DNA from: Hyphomonas sp. UBA5111
GTDB taxonomy: Bacteria; Pseudomonadota; Alphaproteobacteria; Caulobacterales; Hyphomonadaceae
Length of the DNA: 64,000 nt
Direction: 5' to 3'
Assembly (NCBI GenBank): GCA_002414505.1
Contig: DHZF01000157.1
Span: 54,703-118,702, forward strand
Positions 1-7,548 of the stretch are shown here, piece after piece (within the stretch, counting starts at the first letter, position 1; the number at the start of each line of letters is the position of its first letter). The notes under the pieces are model-generated. The model searched no databases, was not told the DNA's origin, and saw only the letters and a program-made list of their open reading frames with translations. The translations under genes were made by a program, and so were the position numbers.

Positions 1-236
1 TGGATGTCTTCCTGCGTTCGATCGAAATCACTCACAAAGCCTTTTCGAGATCACGCTACGAACACGCTGATCTGGTGTTGACCCCGCGTTACGACACTCA
101 GATCGGATTGTTCGATTTTCAACACACTGGTCGCTGCATCGCTGCTGGAGCCAAAGCCGTCAAACGCGCAGCGCCTCAATTAGGGAAGCTTCTGGCGCCG
201 GCTCAATCCGACGCCGAAATGTTATCCGCAGAATGA
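1..236 (+). CDS. C-terminal end of a patatin-like phospholipase (partial)
   Basis: The gene enters from the left edge (frame set by base 3) and leaves 77 codons plus a TGA at 234-236. The tail holds DVFLRSIEI, then HADLVLTPRYD and GLFDF, an order I associate with the C-terminal part of patatin-like acyl hydrolases, which cut ester bonds of membrane lipids with a Ser-Asp dyad. The catalytic GXSXG and DG[AG] motifs would lie outside the window, so the family call rests on the tail alone. The next gene on the same strand, 58 bp on, is a fatty acid desaturase, which fits a lipid theme. It could be another protein with a similar tail. Confidence 0.5.
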   Translation, partial: DVFLRSIEITHKAFSRSRYEHADLVLTPRYDTQIGLFDFQHTGRCIAAGAKAVKRAAPQLGKLLAPAQSDAEMLSAE

Positions 237-294
237 GCATCCCTTTATCCATCCCGCTCCGACCTGCGCCAGGGCAGCCAAGAAAGATCAGCTC

Positions 295-1359
295 ATGACA
301 TATCTGGCGACACCTCAGAGCGCTGCGTCATCGCATGCCCCTGCCAGGGATTGGGTAAAGGTATTAGCCGGCTATCGAGAGCCCTCGATGGTTCGAAGCC
401 TGTTCGAACTGGCTGTTACAATGGTCCCCATTTTAATTCTTGGGGGCGCTGCGGTCTGGTCAACCAGCATTAGTTATTGGCTTACCGTTTTGTTTAGCGC
501 CGCAGCATCAGGATTTCTGGTTCGATTGTTCATGATCCAGCATGACTGCTCACATGGTGCATTTTTCAAATCGAAACGCGCCAATGATTGGACCGGGCGC
601 GTCATCAGCGTTTTAACCCTGACGCCTTTCGACCTTTGGAAGCGATCACATAATGTACATCACAGTTCGCAGGGAAACCTCGACCGACGCGGCATTGGCG
701 ACATTATGACCCTGACCGTCGAAGAATACAATTCCCGCTCGTTTTCAGGCCGTCTCGCTTATCGGCTCTATCGCAATCCATTCGTCTTGTTTGGGGTCGG
801 GCCAATTTTCATTTTCCTGTTTCACCATCGCGTTCCGATAGGTTTTCTACGCGCTGGCATGAAGTACTGGCTCAGCACAATGGGCACCAATATTGCAGTT
901 GCTGCGCTTCTCATTGGAGGCATCGCCGCGGTTGGCTGGCTCCCCTTTCTGGTGGTATATCTGCTGATTACAATGCTTGCCGCAATCATCGGTGTTTGGC
1001 TGTTCTACGTGCAGCACCAGTTTGAACAGACCGTCTGGGACGGCAATGACACCTGGCAACTCCATGAAGCTGCACTCCATGGCAGCTCTTTCTATGATTT
1101 GCCTCAACCTTTGCGATGGTTGACGGCAAATATTGGCATCCATCATGTCCACCATCTCAACAGCCGTGTGCCGTTCTATCGTTTGCAGCAAGTCCTGCGC
1201 GACCACCCTCCTCTCGCAAGGATCGGCCGGATGACCATTTTAGACAGCTTTAAAACCACACGGCTGAAACTCTGGGACACCAGCACTCGAAGGCTGGTCT
1301 CGTTCAAAACCGCGCGGGCTTTGTGCGGCGAGAAAGAGACGCTGCCAATGATACAATAG
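295..1359 (+). CDS. Membrane fatty acid desaturase (omega-6/delta-12-like)
   Basis: 354 residues. An integral membrane di-iron enzyme that would introduce a double bond into acyl chains of lipids. Three histidine boxes are visible: HDCSH at 83-87, HNVHH at 119-123 and HHVHH at 283-287, the usual eight-histidine iron site of this superfamily. Hydrophobic stretches lie at about 38-58, 60-80, 155-175 and 195-237, and all histidine boxes fall between them, as expected for the cytoplasmic face. The ATG at 295 follows an AGAAAG element. The stop is separated by one base from the next start at 1361, so the two genes are probably co-transcribed. Family is clear; the regiospecificity is not readable from sequence. 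Confidence 0.85.
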   Translation: MTYLATPQSAASSHAPARDWVKVLAGYREPSMVRSLFELAVTMVPILILGGAAVWSTSISYWLTVLFSAAASGFLVRLFMIQHDCSHGAFFKSKRANDWTGRVISVLTLTPFDLWKRSHNVHHSSQGNLDRRGIGDIMTLTVEEYNSRSFSGRLAYRLYRNPFVLFGVGPIFIFLFHHRVPIGFLRAGMKYWLSTMGTNIAVAALLIGGIAAVGWLPFLVVYLLITMLAAIIGVWLFYVQHQFEQTVWDGNDTWQLHEAALHGSSFYDLPQPLRWLTANIGIHHVHHLNSRVPFYRLQQVLRDHPPLARIGRMTILDSFKTTRLKLWDTSTRRLVSFKTARALCGEKETLPMIQ

Positions 1360-1360
1360 A

Positions 1361-2497
1361 ATGACGACGAAGACCGACATCACGATTGTTGGCGCCGGCC
1401 CCTCGGGCCTTGTGTGCGCGACGGTTCTGGCGCGAGCCGGTCGCAAAGTGATCGTGCGCGAGTGGCATCGTGATGTCGGACACCGCTTTCATGGTGATTT
1501 TCAAGGTCTGGAAAACTGGACCGATCCACAAGACGTGCTCAAAGAGCTTGTCTCAGCCGGGATCAATATAAGTTTTGATCACCGCGGCGTAAAGACAGGC
1601 ATTGTCTTCGACAGCCAGGCCAAGCCTCATCGCGTGTATGGCGCGCGTCCATTATTCTACTTGCTGAGGCGAGGCCGCGCCGACGGCAGTTTGGACCGCG
1701 GACTTCTCGAACAGGCCCGCGCGGCTGGCGTGGAGGTTCGCTTCAATGACCGCGTAGCGCAAACATCAGGCGAGATGGTGCTTGCCGGCGGCCCTCGGCG
1801 CGCGGACATCATTGCTGTCGGAAAGATCTTCGATACAGATATGGCCGATGGTGCCTGGCTCGCCCTAGACCCTGCGCTGGCACCAAAAGGCTACGCCTAT
1901 CTGCTTGTGCATCAGGGACGAGGCACTGTGGCAAGCTGCATGTTTACCGGCTTTCGCGACCAGGCATTACACCTTTCCGAGGCAGTAGCGTTTTTCGAGC
2001 GTCATGCCGGACTGCGCATGCAAAACCCTCAGCCATTTGGCGGCTTCGGTAATACCCGCTTACCGCGAACAGCGCTGCAAGGCGGTTATCCCGTGATCGG
2101 TGAGCATGCCGGCTTCCAGGATGCGCTGGCCGGCTTCGGATTGCGCTATGCTATGCGCTCGGGTCGGTTGGCCGCTGAAAGCATAATTGAAGAAGCCAGC
2201 TATCGTCAGGCTTGGCGGAAAACGCTCCAGCCAACGCTTAGAACTGGCGTGGTCAATCGCTTCTTGTTCAATATGGCTGGGCGTCGCGGAATTGATTTCA
2301 TGGTTGGACATCTTGCCCGCACCGACACCGGCGAGGCCCTCAGGCGGGCATACCGCCCGTCAGTTCTAAAACGTCTTCTATTTCCTCTGGCGCGGCGCCG
2401 TTTTCGAGCACCGCTCACAGACCCGAGTTGCACCCACGAAGATTGTAACTGCATTTGGTGCGAGCATGGCGACCACAATCAATCACCTAAAGCTTGA
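1361..2497 (+). CDS. FAD-dependent oxidoreductase, geranylgeranyl-reductase-like, with Cys-rich tail
   Basis: 378 residues. The N-terminus ITIVGAGPSGL (residues 7-17) is a dinucleotide-binding Rossmann loop; E34 in IVREW sits where these flavoproteins hold the FAD ribose. The overall shape resembles p-hydroxybenzoate hydroxylase or geranylgeranyl reductase-like enzymes, which reduce isoprenoid chains or hydroxylate lipids and pigments. The C-terminus carries a C-x4-C-x-C-x2-C cluster (CTHEDCNCIWC, about 358-368) that could bind a metal. It starts one base after the desaturase stop and converges with the next gene, overlapping it by 19 bp. The substrate is unknown; co-transcription with the desaturase suggests a lipid. 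Confidence 0.75.
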   Translation: MTTKTDITIVGAGPSGLVCATVLARAGRKVIVREWHRDVGHRFHGDFQGLENWTDPQDVLKELVSAGINISFDHRGVKTGIVFDSQAKPHRVYGARPLFYLLRRGRADGSLDRGLLEQARAAGVEVRFNDRVAQTSGEMVLAGGPRRADIIAVGKIFDTDMADGAWLALDPALAPKGYAYLLVHQGRGTVASCMFTGFRDQALHLSEAVAFFERHAGLRMQNPQPFGGFGNTRLPRTALQGGYPVIGEHAGFQDALAGFGLRYAMRSGRLAAESIIEEASYRQAWRKTLQPTLRTGVVNRFLFNMAGRRGIDFMVGHLARTDTGEALRRAYRPSVLKRLLFPLARRRFRAPLTDPSCTHEDCNCIWCEHGDHNQSPKA

Positions 2498-3003
2498 GCG
2501 CAATTCTTATAGCACGCTCCCAACTGGGCCTGCACGATGGAATCAAGGTCTGCGTATCTCACGAATGGCGACGCATTGAGCTGCTGTGTTATCTCATCAA
2601 GCGTTGGGTGCGGTATTCTATCATCCATACGAGGGTCGTAAATCAGCAGCGCCTCACCAGAATATGCGACCCGGTTCAGCATCAGTCCGCTGAACGCTGG
2701 TTTATCTTGCGCCCAAACGCCGAATGCCTGAACAGCGCGCTCGCGCTGGGGGCGATACAGCTTAAGAATTTCAGCTAATCCCTCATCCGCTTTGAACTTC
2801 ACGATGAACACGTAGGATCTGCCGGGATGAAGTTCAGCGCCATCGGCAGGTCCTGCCGCCAGATCAGCGCGTTGCAGCTCGCCGTGAAATTGGTTGGCAT
2901 CGCCGCCGCTACGGGCCGTCCCTGAAAGACTCAAGCCCGTCAGGGCAAGCAGGCAAAGTACAAGAAAGACGATCAGGTGTGAGTTTTCCAATTGGCGTTT
3001 CAT
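2479..3003 (-). CDS. Secreted protein of unknown function, S8-propeptide-like
   Basis: 174 residues with an N-terminal hydrophobic segment (LIVFLVLCLLALTGLSL, about 10-26) that looks like a signal sequence or anchor. The mature part ends with TLDEITQQLNASPFVRYADL, which resembles the closing strand of subtilase propeptide/I9 inhibitor folds (typically ending VxYAEPD), but no peptidase domain follows. It lies 40 bp downstream of the Rieske gene on the same strand, so the two may form an operon. The 3' end overlaps the oppositely oriented oxidoreductase gene by 19 bp. The propeptide-like reading is an inference from a short segment; otherwise unrecognised. Confidence 0.55.
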   Translation of the reverse strand: MKRQLENSHLIVFLVLCLLALTGLSLSGTARSGGDANQFHGELQRADLAAGPADGAELHPGRSYVFIVKFKADEGLAEILKLYRPQRERAVQAFGVWAQDKPAFSGLMLNRVAYSGEALLIYDPRMDDRIPHPTLDEITQQLNASPFVRYADLDSIVQAQLGACYKNCAQALGD

Positions 3004-3043
3004 TGTCTGTCGCTCTTGGTGCCAAGCGCTCCAACTCGGTTTC

Positions 3044-3598
3044 TCAAATCGAGATCGTCACTAAATCATCAGTCAGATAGACATAGTCTGGGACAGGCAG
3101 ATTCAGCGGTGCCGGTCCCTTTCTGATCCGCCCGGAAATGTCATAGTGCGATCCATGGCAGGGGCAGTACCACCCGCCATAATCTCCGACCGCGCCCTGA
3201 TTTGGGCCTACAGGCACACAGCCAAGATGCGTACAGACGCCCGATGTAATCAATATAGCGGGGTTGAGCGTGCCATCACGGCGGGGCCTAAGACGGGCAT
3301 CATCTGTTTCCGGGTCTGGCAATCGGTCGAAATTAACGGCGTTGGCAGCGGCGATCTCCGCTTCAGTGCGTCGGCGAATAAAAAACGGCTTACCGCCGAT
3401 CAAAACCCGGATTTCGCCACCGACCGGAATCTTCGAAACGTCGACATCCAAGGAACTCGACGCGCGTGTGTCGCTCGCCGGATTCATTTGATCGACAAGC
3501 GGCCAGGCCGCCAGTCCCGTTCCAATAGCTGCGGCGGCAGTCGTCGCAATAAAGATAAAATCACGTCGTTCAACTTCTGTGGGAACGGAGTCTGACAT
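3044..3598 (-). CDS. petA: Rieske iron-sulfur protein (ubiquinol-cytochrome c reductase type)
   Basis: 184 residues. The Rieske subunit carries a [2Fe-2S] cluster that takes electrons from quinol in cytochrome bc1 complexes. Cluster motifs CTHLGC (122-127) and CPCHGS (145-150) are intact, giving the 2-Cys/2-His ligands plus the disulfide pair. The N-terminus has VERRDFIFIATTAAAAIG, a twin-arginine signal/anchor. The start at 3598 is chosen over an upstream ATG because AGGGAG lies at the right distance and the Tat segment then sits at the N-terminus. No cytochrome b or c1 gene is adjacent, so this is an orphan copy. It may belong to a chromosomal bc1 complex encoded elsewhere or be a paralogue. 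Confidence 0.88.
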   Translation of the reverse strand: MSDSVPTEVERRDFIFIATTAAAAIGTGLAAWPLVDQMNPASDTRASSSLDVDVSKIPVGGEIRVLIGGKPFFIRRRTEAEIAAANAVNFDRLPDPETDDARLRPRRDGTLNPAILITSGVCTHLGCVPVGPNQGAVGDYGGWYCPCHGSHYDISGRIRKGPAPLNLPVPDYVYLTDDLVTISI

Positions 3599-3902
3599 AA
3601 AAATACTCCCTGAAATTCTCATCATTGGAACAGACGCCGGGCACGCTGTGTCCATTACAGGTGCAGCTGCGGCGTCCCATGCAGCGATGAATATATTGCC
3701 GCGCCCCATATTGGCTTTGGGGGGAGCATGGGACGCGGCAAGTTCAGAGCGAGATCGAGCGAGAGGGGAGGGCTAATCTCATTCTGCTTCATTGTTCGTC
3801 GAAGCGAACAATTTTTGGTCCGGGCTTTCACAGTTGGGGGGGACGTAGTGCGAAGGCCCGGGACCAAGGCGGCGGCGCCGAAGAACGACACCCGAACACG
3901 CC
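3599..3902. other. Intergenic region, 304 bp, no gene seen
   Basis: Lies between the Met/His-rich gene and the Rieske gene, both on the minus strand. It holds the Rieske ribosome-binding site at its lower end and one perfect inverted repeat at 3791-3812. A minus-strand open frame extends upstream of the Rieske start but has no ribosome-binding site and no protein-like content. Confidence 0.5.
3791..3812. promoter_or_regulatory. Perfect 8-bp inverted repeat (operator or weak terminator)
   Basis: ATTGTTCG (3791-3798) and CGAACAAT (3805-3812) are separated by TCGAAG. It is located about 90 bp beyond the stop of the Met/His-rich gene (minus strand) and about 190 bp upstream of the Rieske start. 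On the plus strand a short T run follows, but the neighbouring genes are on the minus strand, so an operator for the Rieske gene is at least as likely as a terminator. Confidence 0.35.
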
Positions 3903-4361
3903 TTATTCTGTGGCAACCTCCTCCTCGCCCGTCATCATTGGGCAGTGCTCAGCTGGATCATGGCCCATAGCTTCATGTTTGGCCTCGCAGTCTTCCGCAG
4001 ACATTGGATGATCACCAGATGCGGCATGCATTTGGTGGCCATCTGCGCCATGCTCCATCATTTTATCCATGTCCATCGCCATGCCGCCCTCGCCCATCAT
4101 GGGTTTGTCGCGACCCATCATGTGATCGCCGCCATGATCCATCATATGACCTTCAGCCATCTTACCTTCCATATTGGCCATGCAGCCCTCCATACCTTCC
4201 ATGCCTTCATGACCAGCCATGCAGGTTTTGGCACTGGCGGGGTCCGTCTCCGCCTCAACGGCAGGTGTTTCGCTTTGATCATGTGTCTTGTGGCCGTCTT
4301 GAGCCAAGGCCATAGGCGACAAAGCAAAAACAGCGGCGGCGGTGATCCAGATCGGTTTCAT
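3903..4361 (-). CDS. Periplasmic Met/His-rich metal-binding protein
   Basis: 152 residues. A clean Sec signal peptide (MKPIWITAAAVFALSPMALA, cleavage before QDG) precedes a low-complexity mature chain built of HMMD, GMEGME, MMG and DMDKMM runs with several His and four Cys. Such sequences bind Cu(I)/Cu(II) or Ag in the periplasm. The gene is flanked by an exporter gene and, further on, a metal-sensing sigma system and copA/copB, which supports a role as a metal sponge. It is not a recognisable CusF, CopC or PcoE domain; PcoE/SilE-like function is by analogy only. Confidence 0.6.
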   Translation of the reverse strand: MKPIWITAAAVFALSPMALAQDGHKTHDQSETPAVEAETDPASAKTCMAGHEGMEGMEGCMANMEGKMAEGHMMDHGGDHMMGRDKPMMGEGGMAMDMDKMMEHGADGHQMHAASGDHPMSAEDCEAKHEAMGHDPAEHCPMMTGEEEVATE

Positions 4362-4448
4362 GAGGGGTATCCTTTTTACAACTGTTCGAACCCAAGGGTA
4401 TTGGGCACTTGCAACGTATTACGCAGCACACAGGCGGCGCCCTCATAA

Positions 4449-5396
4449 TTGGCTCCACTCTTTCAAGTGTTTCACCGGAGCCCTGGTTTGATTGTCAGCC
4501 CCCGCATTCTCGCAGCCATCGTCATGGTCTTATGGGCCTCCTGCTATCCGCTCATCACGCTGGGGCTCGCTTATGCACCTCACCTGACCTTTGCAGCCCT
4601 GCGCGCTGTTCTGGCTGGTAGTGTTTTAATAGGTGTCGCCGCTCTGCGCCGAGCCGCGTTGCCTCGCGGGTGGACCGTTTGGGGCTGGATCACGCTTGCT
4701 GGTCTTGGAATGACCGGCATTGGCTACTTCGGGATGTTTCACGCCGCGGAGTTTGTATCACCTGGTCTTGCGACCGTGATAGAAAGTCTCCAGCCGTTGA
4801 TCGCCGCCGTGCTCGCTGTCGTGTTTCTGCGCGAACGTCTTGGACCGATTGGCTGGTTTGGGCTTTGCCTCGGCGTCGGCGGCGTGGCGCTCATCGCCAT
4901 ACCGCGCGTACTGGCCTCGGGCGGGGGGTCAACAGCCTTCGGTCTGGTCCTGGTAATTATGGCGACGAGCGGCGTCGCTGTAGGTAACATCGCCATTAAG
5001 TCATTAGCGATGCGCGTCGATGCGGCGATGGCGATGGGGTTACAGCTTTTGGTTGGAGCGATCCCGATCTCAATTTTGGCGTTCGCGACCGAATCCCCAA
5101 CGGCCATCGACTGGTCGCCGCAATTCATAATTTCACTTCTTGGACTCGCCCTGCCCGGGACGGCGCTGGCCTATTGGTTATGGCAGGTGACTTTGCAGTC
5201 GCTGGATGTATCCAAGGCGGCCGCATTTAGTTTTCTCGTTCCGATCATTGGCGTTTCGATTGGCGCGCTATTCTTCTCAGAGCCACTGACGATAAATGTC
5301 ATTGGCGGCGGCGCGCTCGCTGCCATCGGGATCTATCTCGCATCGCGCCCGAGGTCGGAAACGTCGCCGCTAATGTCTGCTAAAAAAGAAGCCTAA
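4449..5396 (+). CDS. EamA/DMT-family transporter
   Basis: 315 residues, about ten hydrophobic helices in two repeats. The second repeat begins near residue 160 (FGLVLVIMATSGVAVGNIA). This layout is typical of the drug/metabolite transporter EamA family, exporters of amino acids or other small metabolites in the inner membrane. The frame opens with TTG at 4449; a second TTG at 4488 has GGAG six bases upstream and would give a more usual N-terminus (MIVSPRILAAIVMV), so the true start may be 4488. The 3' end overlaps the convergent sigma-factor gene by 4 bp. The substrate cannot be read from the sequence. Confidence 0.78.
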   Translation: MAPLFQVFHRSPGLIVSPRILAAIVMVLWASCYPLITLGLAYAPHLTFAALRAVLAGSVLIGVAALRRAALPRGWTVWGWITLAGLGMTGIGYFGMFHAAEFVSPGLATVIESLQPLIAAVLAVVFLRERLGPIGWFGLCLGVGGVALIAIPRVLASGGGSTAFGLVLVIMATSGVAVGNIAIKSLAMRVDAAMAMGLQLLVGAIPISILAFATESPTAIDWSPQFIISLLGLALPGTALAYWLWQVTLQSLDVSKAAAFSFLVPIIGVSIGALFFSEPLTINVIGGGALAAIGIYLASRPRSETSPLMSAKKEA

Positions 5397-5962
5397 TCGA
5401 GCTTTTCGACCTGTTCCTGCAAGATTTTCCGGGCGCGGTAGACCCGTGTTTCCACCGCCTTGATGGAGACACTAAGTATTTCGGCCACTTCACTTTGGGG
5501 CATGTCTTGAAGGACCTGCAGCGTAAAGGCCTGCCTCAACTTATCTGGCAGCGCGTCCACCATTTTCGAGACACGGTTGAGCTCATCGCGGTGCTCATAA
5601 TCGTCTTGAACATTTTGCGAGTGGTCCGCGATATCGGGCCGATCCGGGCTCTCCAGAGGTGCTGCTTGAAAGAAAAAGCTTCGCACGGCGCGTTTACGGC
5701 CATGATCACGAACTTTGTTGAGCGCAATGTGGTAGATCCAGGTCGAGAACTTCCGCGACGGGTCATAACGGTCAATCGAACGCCAGGCTGCGGTAAAGGC
5801 TTCCTGCAGCACATCATAGGCGTCTTCATTGCCACGCATCGAGCGTTGAACGTAGCGGTAGAGCGGTTCCTTGTAACGGCGCATAAGCTCGGTGAAAGCG
5901 CGTTCCTCGCCCCCCGCTGCGGCTACAGCAAGCTCTGCATCTGTTCGCTCTGTGTTGTGCAC
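5393..5962 (-). CDS. cnrH: ECF sigma factor, CnrH-like
   Basis: 189 residues. Region 2 (about 20-90: RAFTELMRRYKEPLYRYV, then DVLQEAFTAAW) and region 4 (about 133-185, with SEVAEILSVSIKAVETRVYR as the helix-turn-helix) are both present, with no extra domains, as in ECF sigma factors. It starts with GTG ten bases after the stop of the CnrX-like sensor gene and is the last gene of a three-gene run (anti-sigma, sensor, sigma) in the same order as cnrYXH of Cupriavidus. There, metal binding by CnrX releases CnrH from membrane-bound CnrY. The gene symbol is used by this synteny and the conserved sensor, not by close identity. Confidence 0.82.
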   Translation of the reverse strand: MHNTERTDAELAVAAAGGEERAFTELMRRYKEPLYRYVQRSMRGNEDAYDVLQEAFTAAWRSIDRYDPSRKFSTWIYHIALNKVRDHGRKRAVRSFFFQAAPLESPDRPDIADHSQNVQDDYEHRDELNRVSKMVDALPDKLRQAFTLQVLQDMPQSEVAEILSVSIKAVETRVYRARKILQEQVEKLD

Positions 5963-5972
5963 GTGTATATGT

Positions 5973-6407
5973 CTAAAGCTCCGTCAGTGCTCGAACGACT
6001 TCTGCGTCAAAGACGATCGCTTGTTCCTCGGTAAGGATCTCGCGCATCTCAAACACATGCTCGATAGTGACTTTTTGCAGCTCCCCCATGGCTGTGTGGA
6101 AATCATCGATCGCCGCCTGAACAGCGGGCGAATAGAATTTGTCGGCCTCCATAGCGCCAGCAAGTGCCAAGTTGGCCGCGCGAAGCTTTTGTTCCAGCTC
6201 AGCCTTTCTGGCCGCGAAACGGTGTTCGATTAGCTCGAGTTCTGCTTCCTGATCCGCTGAGAGATCCAAGTCGTGATGGACCAGCTCATGCAAACCAGAA
6301 GCTGTTTCGACCGGATGCGTTACAGACCAGTTTCCAGCGACAAACACGCCGGTCATGCCCGCGCACAGGGCTAGGAAAACGACAATGATCCAGTGTTCTA
6401 GTTTCAT
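5973..6407 (-). CDS. cnrX: CnrX-like periplasmic metal sensor
   Basis: 144 residues: one N-terminal membrane segment (HWIIVVFLALCAGMTGVFVA) and an all-helical periplasmic domain. The residues that ligate Ni/Co in Cupriavidus CnrX (H42, H46, E63, H119, M123) are all present with a constant offset of two: H40, H44, E61, H117 and M121. The surrounding words LHELVHH, RAAN and HVFEMR also match the CnrX family. The protein would sense excess metal in the periplasm and signal through the anti-sigma protein encoded just upstream. It sits 8 bp after the anti-sigma gene and 10 bp before the sigma gene. Which metal it answers to here is uncertain, because the nearest effectors look copper-specific. Confidence 0.85.
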   Translation of the reverse strand: MKLEHWIIVVFLALCAGMTGVFVAGNWSVTHPVETASGLHELVHHDLDLSADQEAELELIEHRFAARKAELEQKLRAANLALAGAMEADKFYSPAVQAAIDDFHTAMGELQKVTIEHVFEMREILTEEQAIVFDAEVVRALTEL

Positions 6408-6415
6408 TACTCCTC

Positions 6416-6733
6416 TTACCTCAGAAGCCCGGAAGGGGCATATGGGGCGTCAACAGAGAAGACCGAAAAATCGCTCGGCGATGACTGGCTGGGCGCCCCG
6501 AACAATCCGACCAAAAGGCCGATTGCAACGGCAAGCGCAACCGCCGCGGTTCGACTTACTGCCGGTGTCGCAAAAAGGCGTCTGTCTGTGGCAATCGCTG
6601 CGGGCGAAGCTGGGTGTCCGGCTGGGTTGCGCGCGTCAATCCGCTCCCAAACCTCGGCTTCGAGATTGTGAAGGTCGCGATCAAGGGGCGCCGCCTTCAG
6701 ATCTTTGATGAGCGCGTCTAGGTCATTTTTCAT
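6416..6733 (-). CDS. cnrY: CnrY-like membrane anti-sigma factor
   Basis: 105 residues. The cytoplasmic N-terminal part (MKNDLDALIKDLKAAPLDRD) is followed by a single transmembrane segment (AAVALAVAIGLLVGLFG, about 64-80) and a short periplasmic tail ending APSGLLR. CnrY-type anti-sigma factors have the same size and one-helix plan. It is the first gene of the minus-strand run anti-sigma, sensor, sigma. Its ATG follows a GAGAGTGC element, and the 200-bp spacer to the divergent copper operon must hold its promoter. Sequence alone would not identify it; the call depends on gene order and topology. Confidence 0.72.
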   Translation of the reverse strand: MKNDLDALIKDLKAAPLDRDLHNLEAEVWERIDARNPAGHPASPAAIATDRRLFATPAVSRTAAVALAVAIGLLVGLFGAPSQSSPSDFSVFSVDAPYAPSGLLR

Positions 6734-6815
6734 GGCACTCTCCTTTCGAGAAGCAAATTTAGGGAGGACTACGTATTGTCATATACGCAGCGGCTATCGC
6801 GCTCCCTTAAAAACA

Positions 6816-6829
6816 TTGATTAAAGTCAA
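6816..6829. promoter_or_regulatory. FNR/FixK-type box between sensor and copper operons
   Basis: TTGAT-TAAA-GTCAA matches the TTGAT-N4-ATCAA consensus of FNR/FixK/Anr regulators at nine of ten arm positions. It lies about 83 bp upstream of the anti-sigma start and 105 bp upstream of the membrane-protein start at 6934, so it could serve either divergent unit. This suggests oxygen- or nitric-oxide-linked control of metal homeostasis. Confidence 0.6.
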
Positions 6830-6933
6830 TATGCACCGATCGCGCGCCTGACAATGCCGATCTGCATGTGAGGGATGATACCTGTCGACACGTAGAAATT
6901 GGCAATCTGATCGCATTTTCGCAAGAGACGCCA

Positions 6934-7413
6934 ATGACGCAAGAACTGGACATCCCGAAACCAACCACAGCTCCAAACTGGCGGTTGTTACAGTTCTTTT
7001 TCGCCTACATTCTGATTATCGCGGTCGCAAACTTGATCTGGGAAATCGCCCACGCGCCGCTTTACACGATCTGGATTGATGGGACACGCGCCGAGATCGC
7101 ATTCGCGATTGCTCACTGCACATTTGGCGATGTCCTGATCGCCGGGTCTTCGCTATCGCTCGCCTGGCTCATCGCGGGGCGCCGTGGATGGCCAGACAAA
7201 AACTATTGGCGAGTCGCAGGTTTAAGCCTCCTGATCGGACTGACCTATACAGTGTTCAGCGAATGGCTGAATATTTCGATCCGCGAAAGCTGGGCCTACC
7301 GCGAAGCAATGCCGACGATCGGACCGCTCAACACCGGGCTGTCGCCGCTCTTGCAGTGGCTGATCATCCCCAGTCTGATCTTTGCCTGGCTGAAAAGCGC
7401 GATGCGTCGGTGA
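6934..7413 (+). CDS. Four-helix membrane protein upstream of copA
   Basis: 159 residues. Hydrophobic segments lie at about 19-39 (FFFAYILIIAVANLIWEI), 58-83, 90-112 and 132-155. The start ATG at 6934 is preferred to an upstream in-frame one because AAGAG lies at a usable distance. I do not recognise a named domain. It is the first gene of the plus-strand unit with copA (135 bp on) and copB, so a role in copper handling or in placing the oxidase at the membrane is plausible, though unproven. Confidence 0.6.
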   Translation: MTQELDIPKPTTAPNWRLLQFFFAYILIIAVANLIWEIAHAPLYTIWIDGTRAEIAFAIAHCTFGDVLIAGSSLSLAWLIAGRRGWPDKNYWRVAGLSLLIGLTYTVFSEWLNISIRESWAYREAMPTIGPLNTGLSPLLQWLIIPSLIFAWLKSAMRR

Positions 7414-7548
7414 CAGTTCGCTAAAGTGTCGCACCTCATACCCCAAGGGGGCATAAGGGGTGCCCGGTCTGGCCGCGTAACCATCCGACAACGACGCCTA
7501 TTCCTCCCCCAATATTCCAGCGGCGTCCAACGCAATAAGGAGAACATC

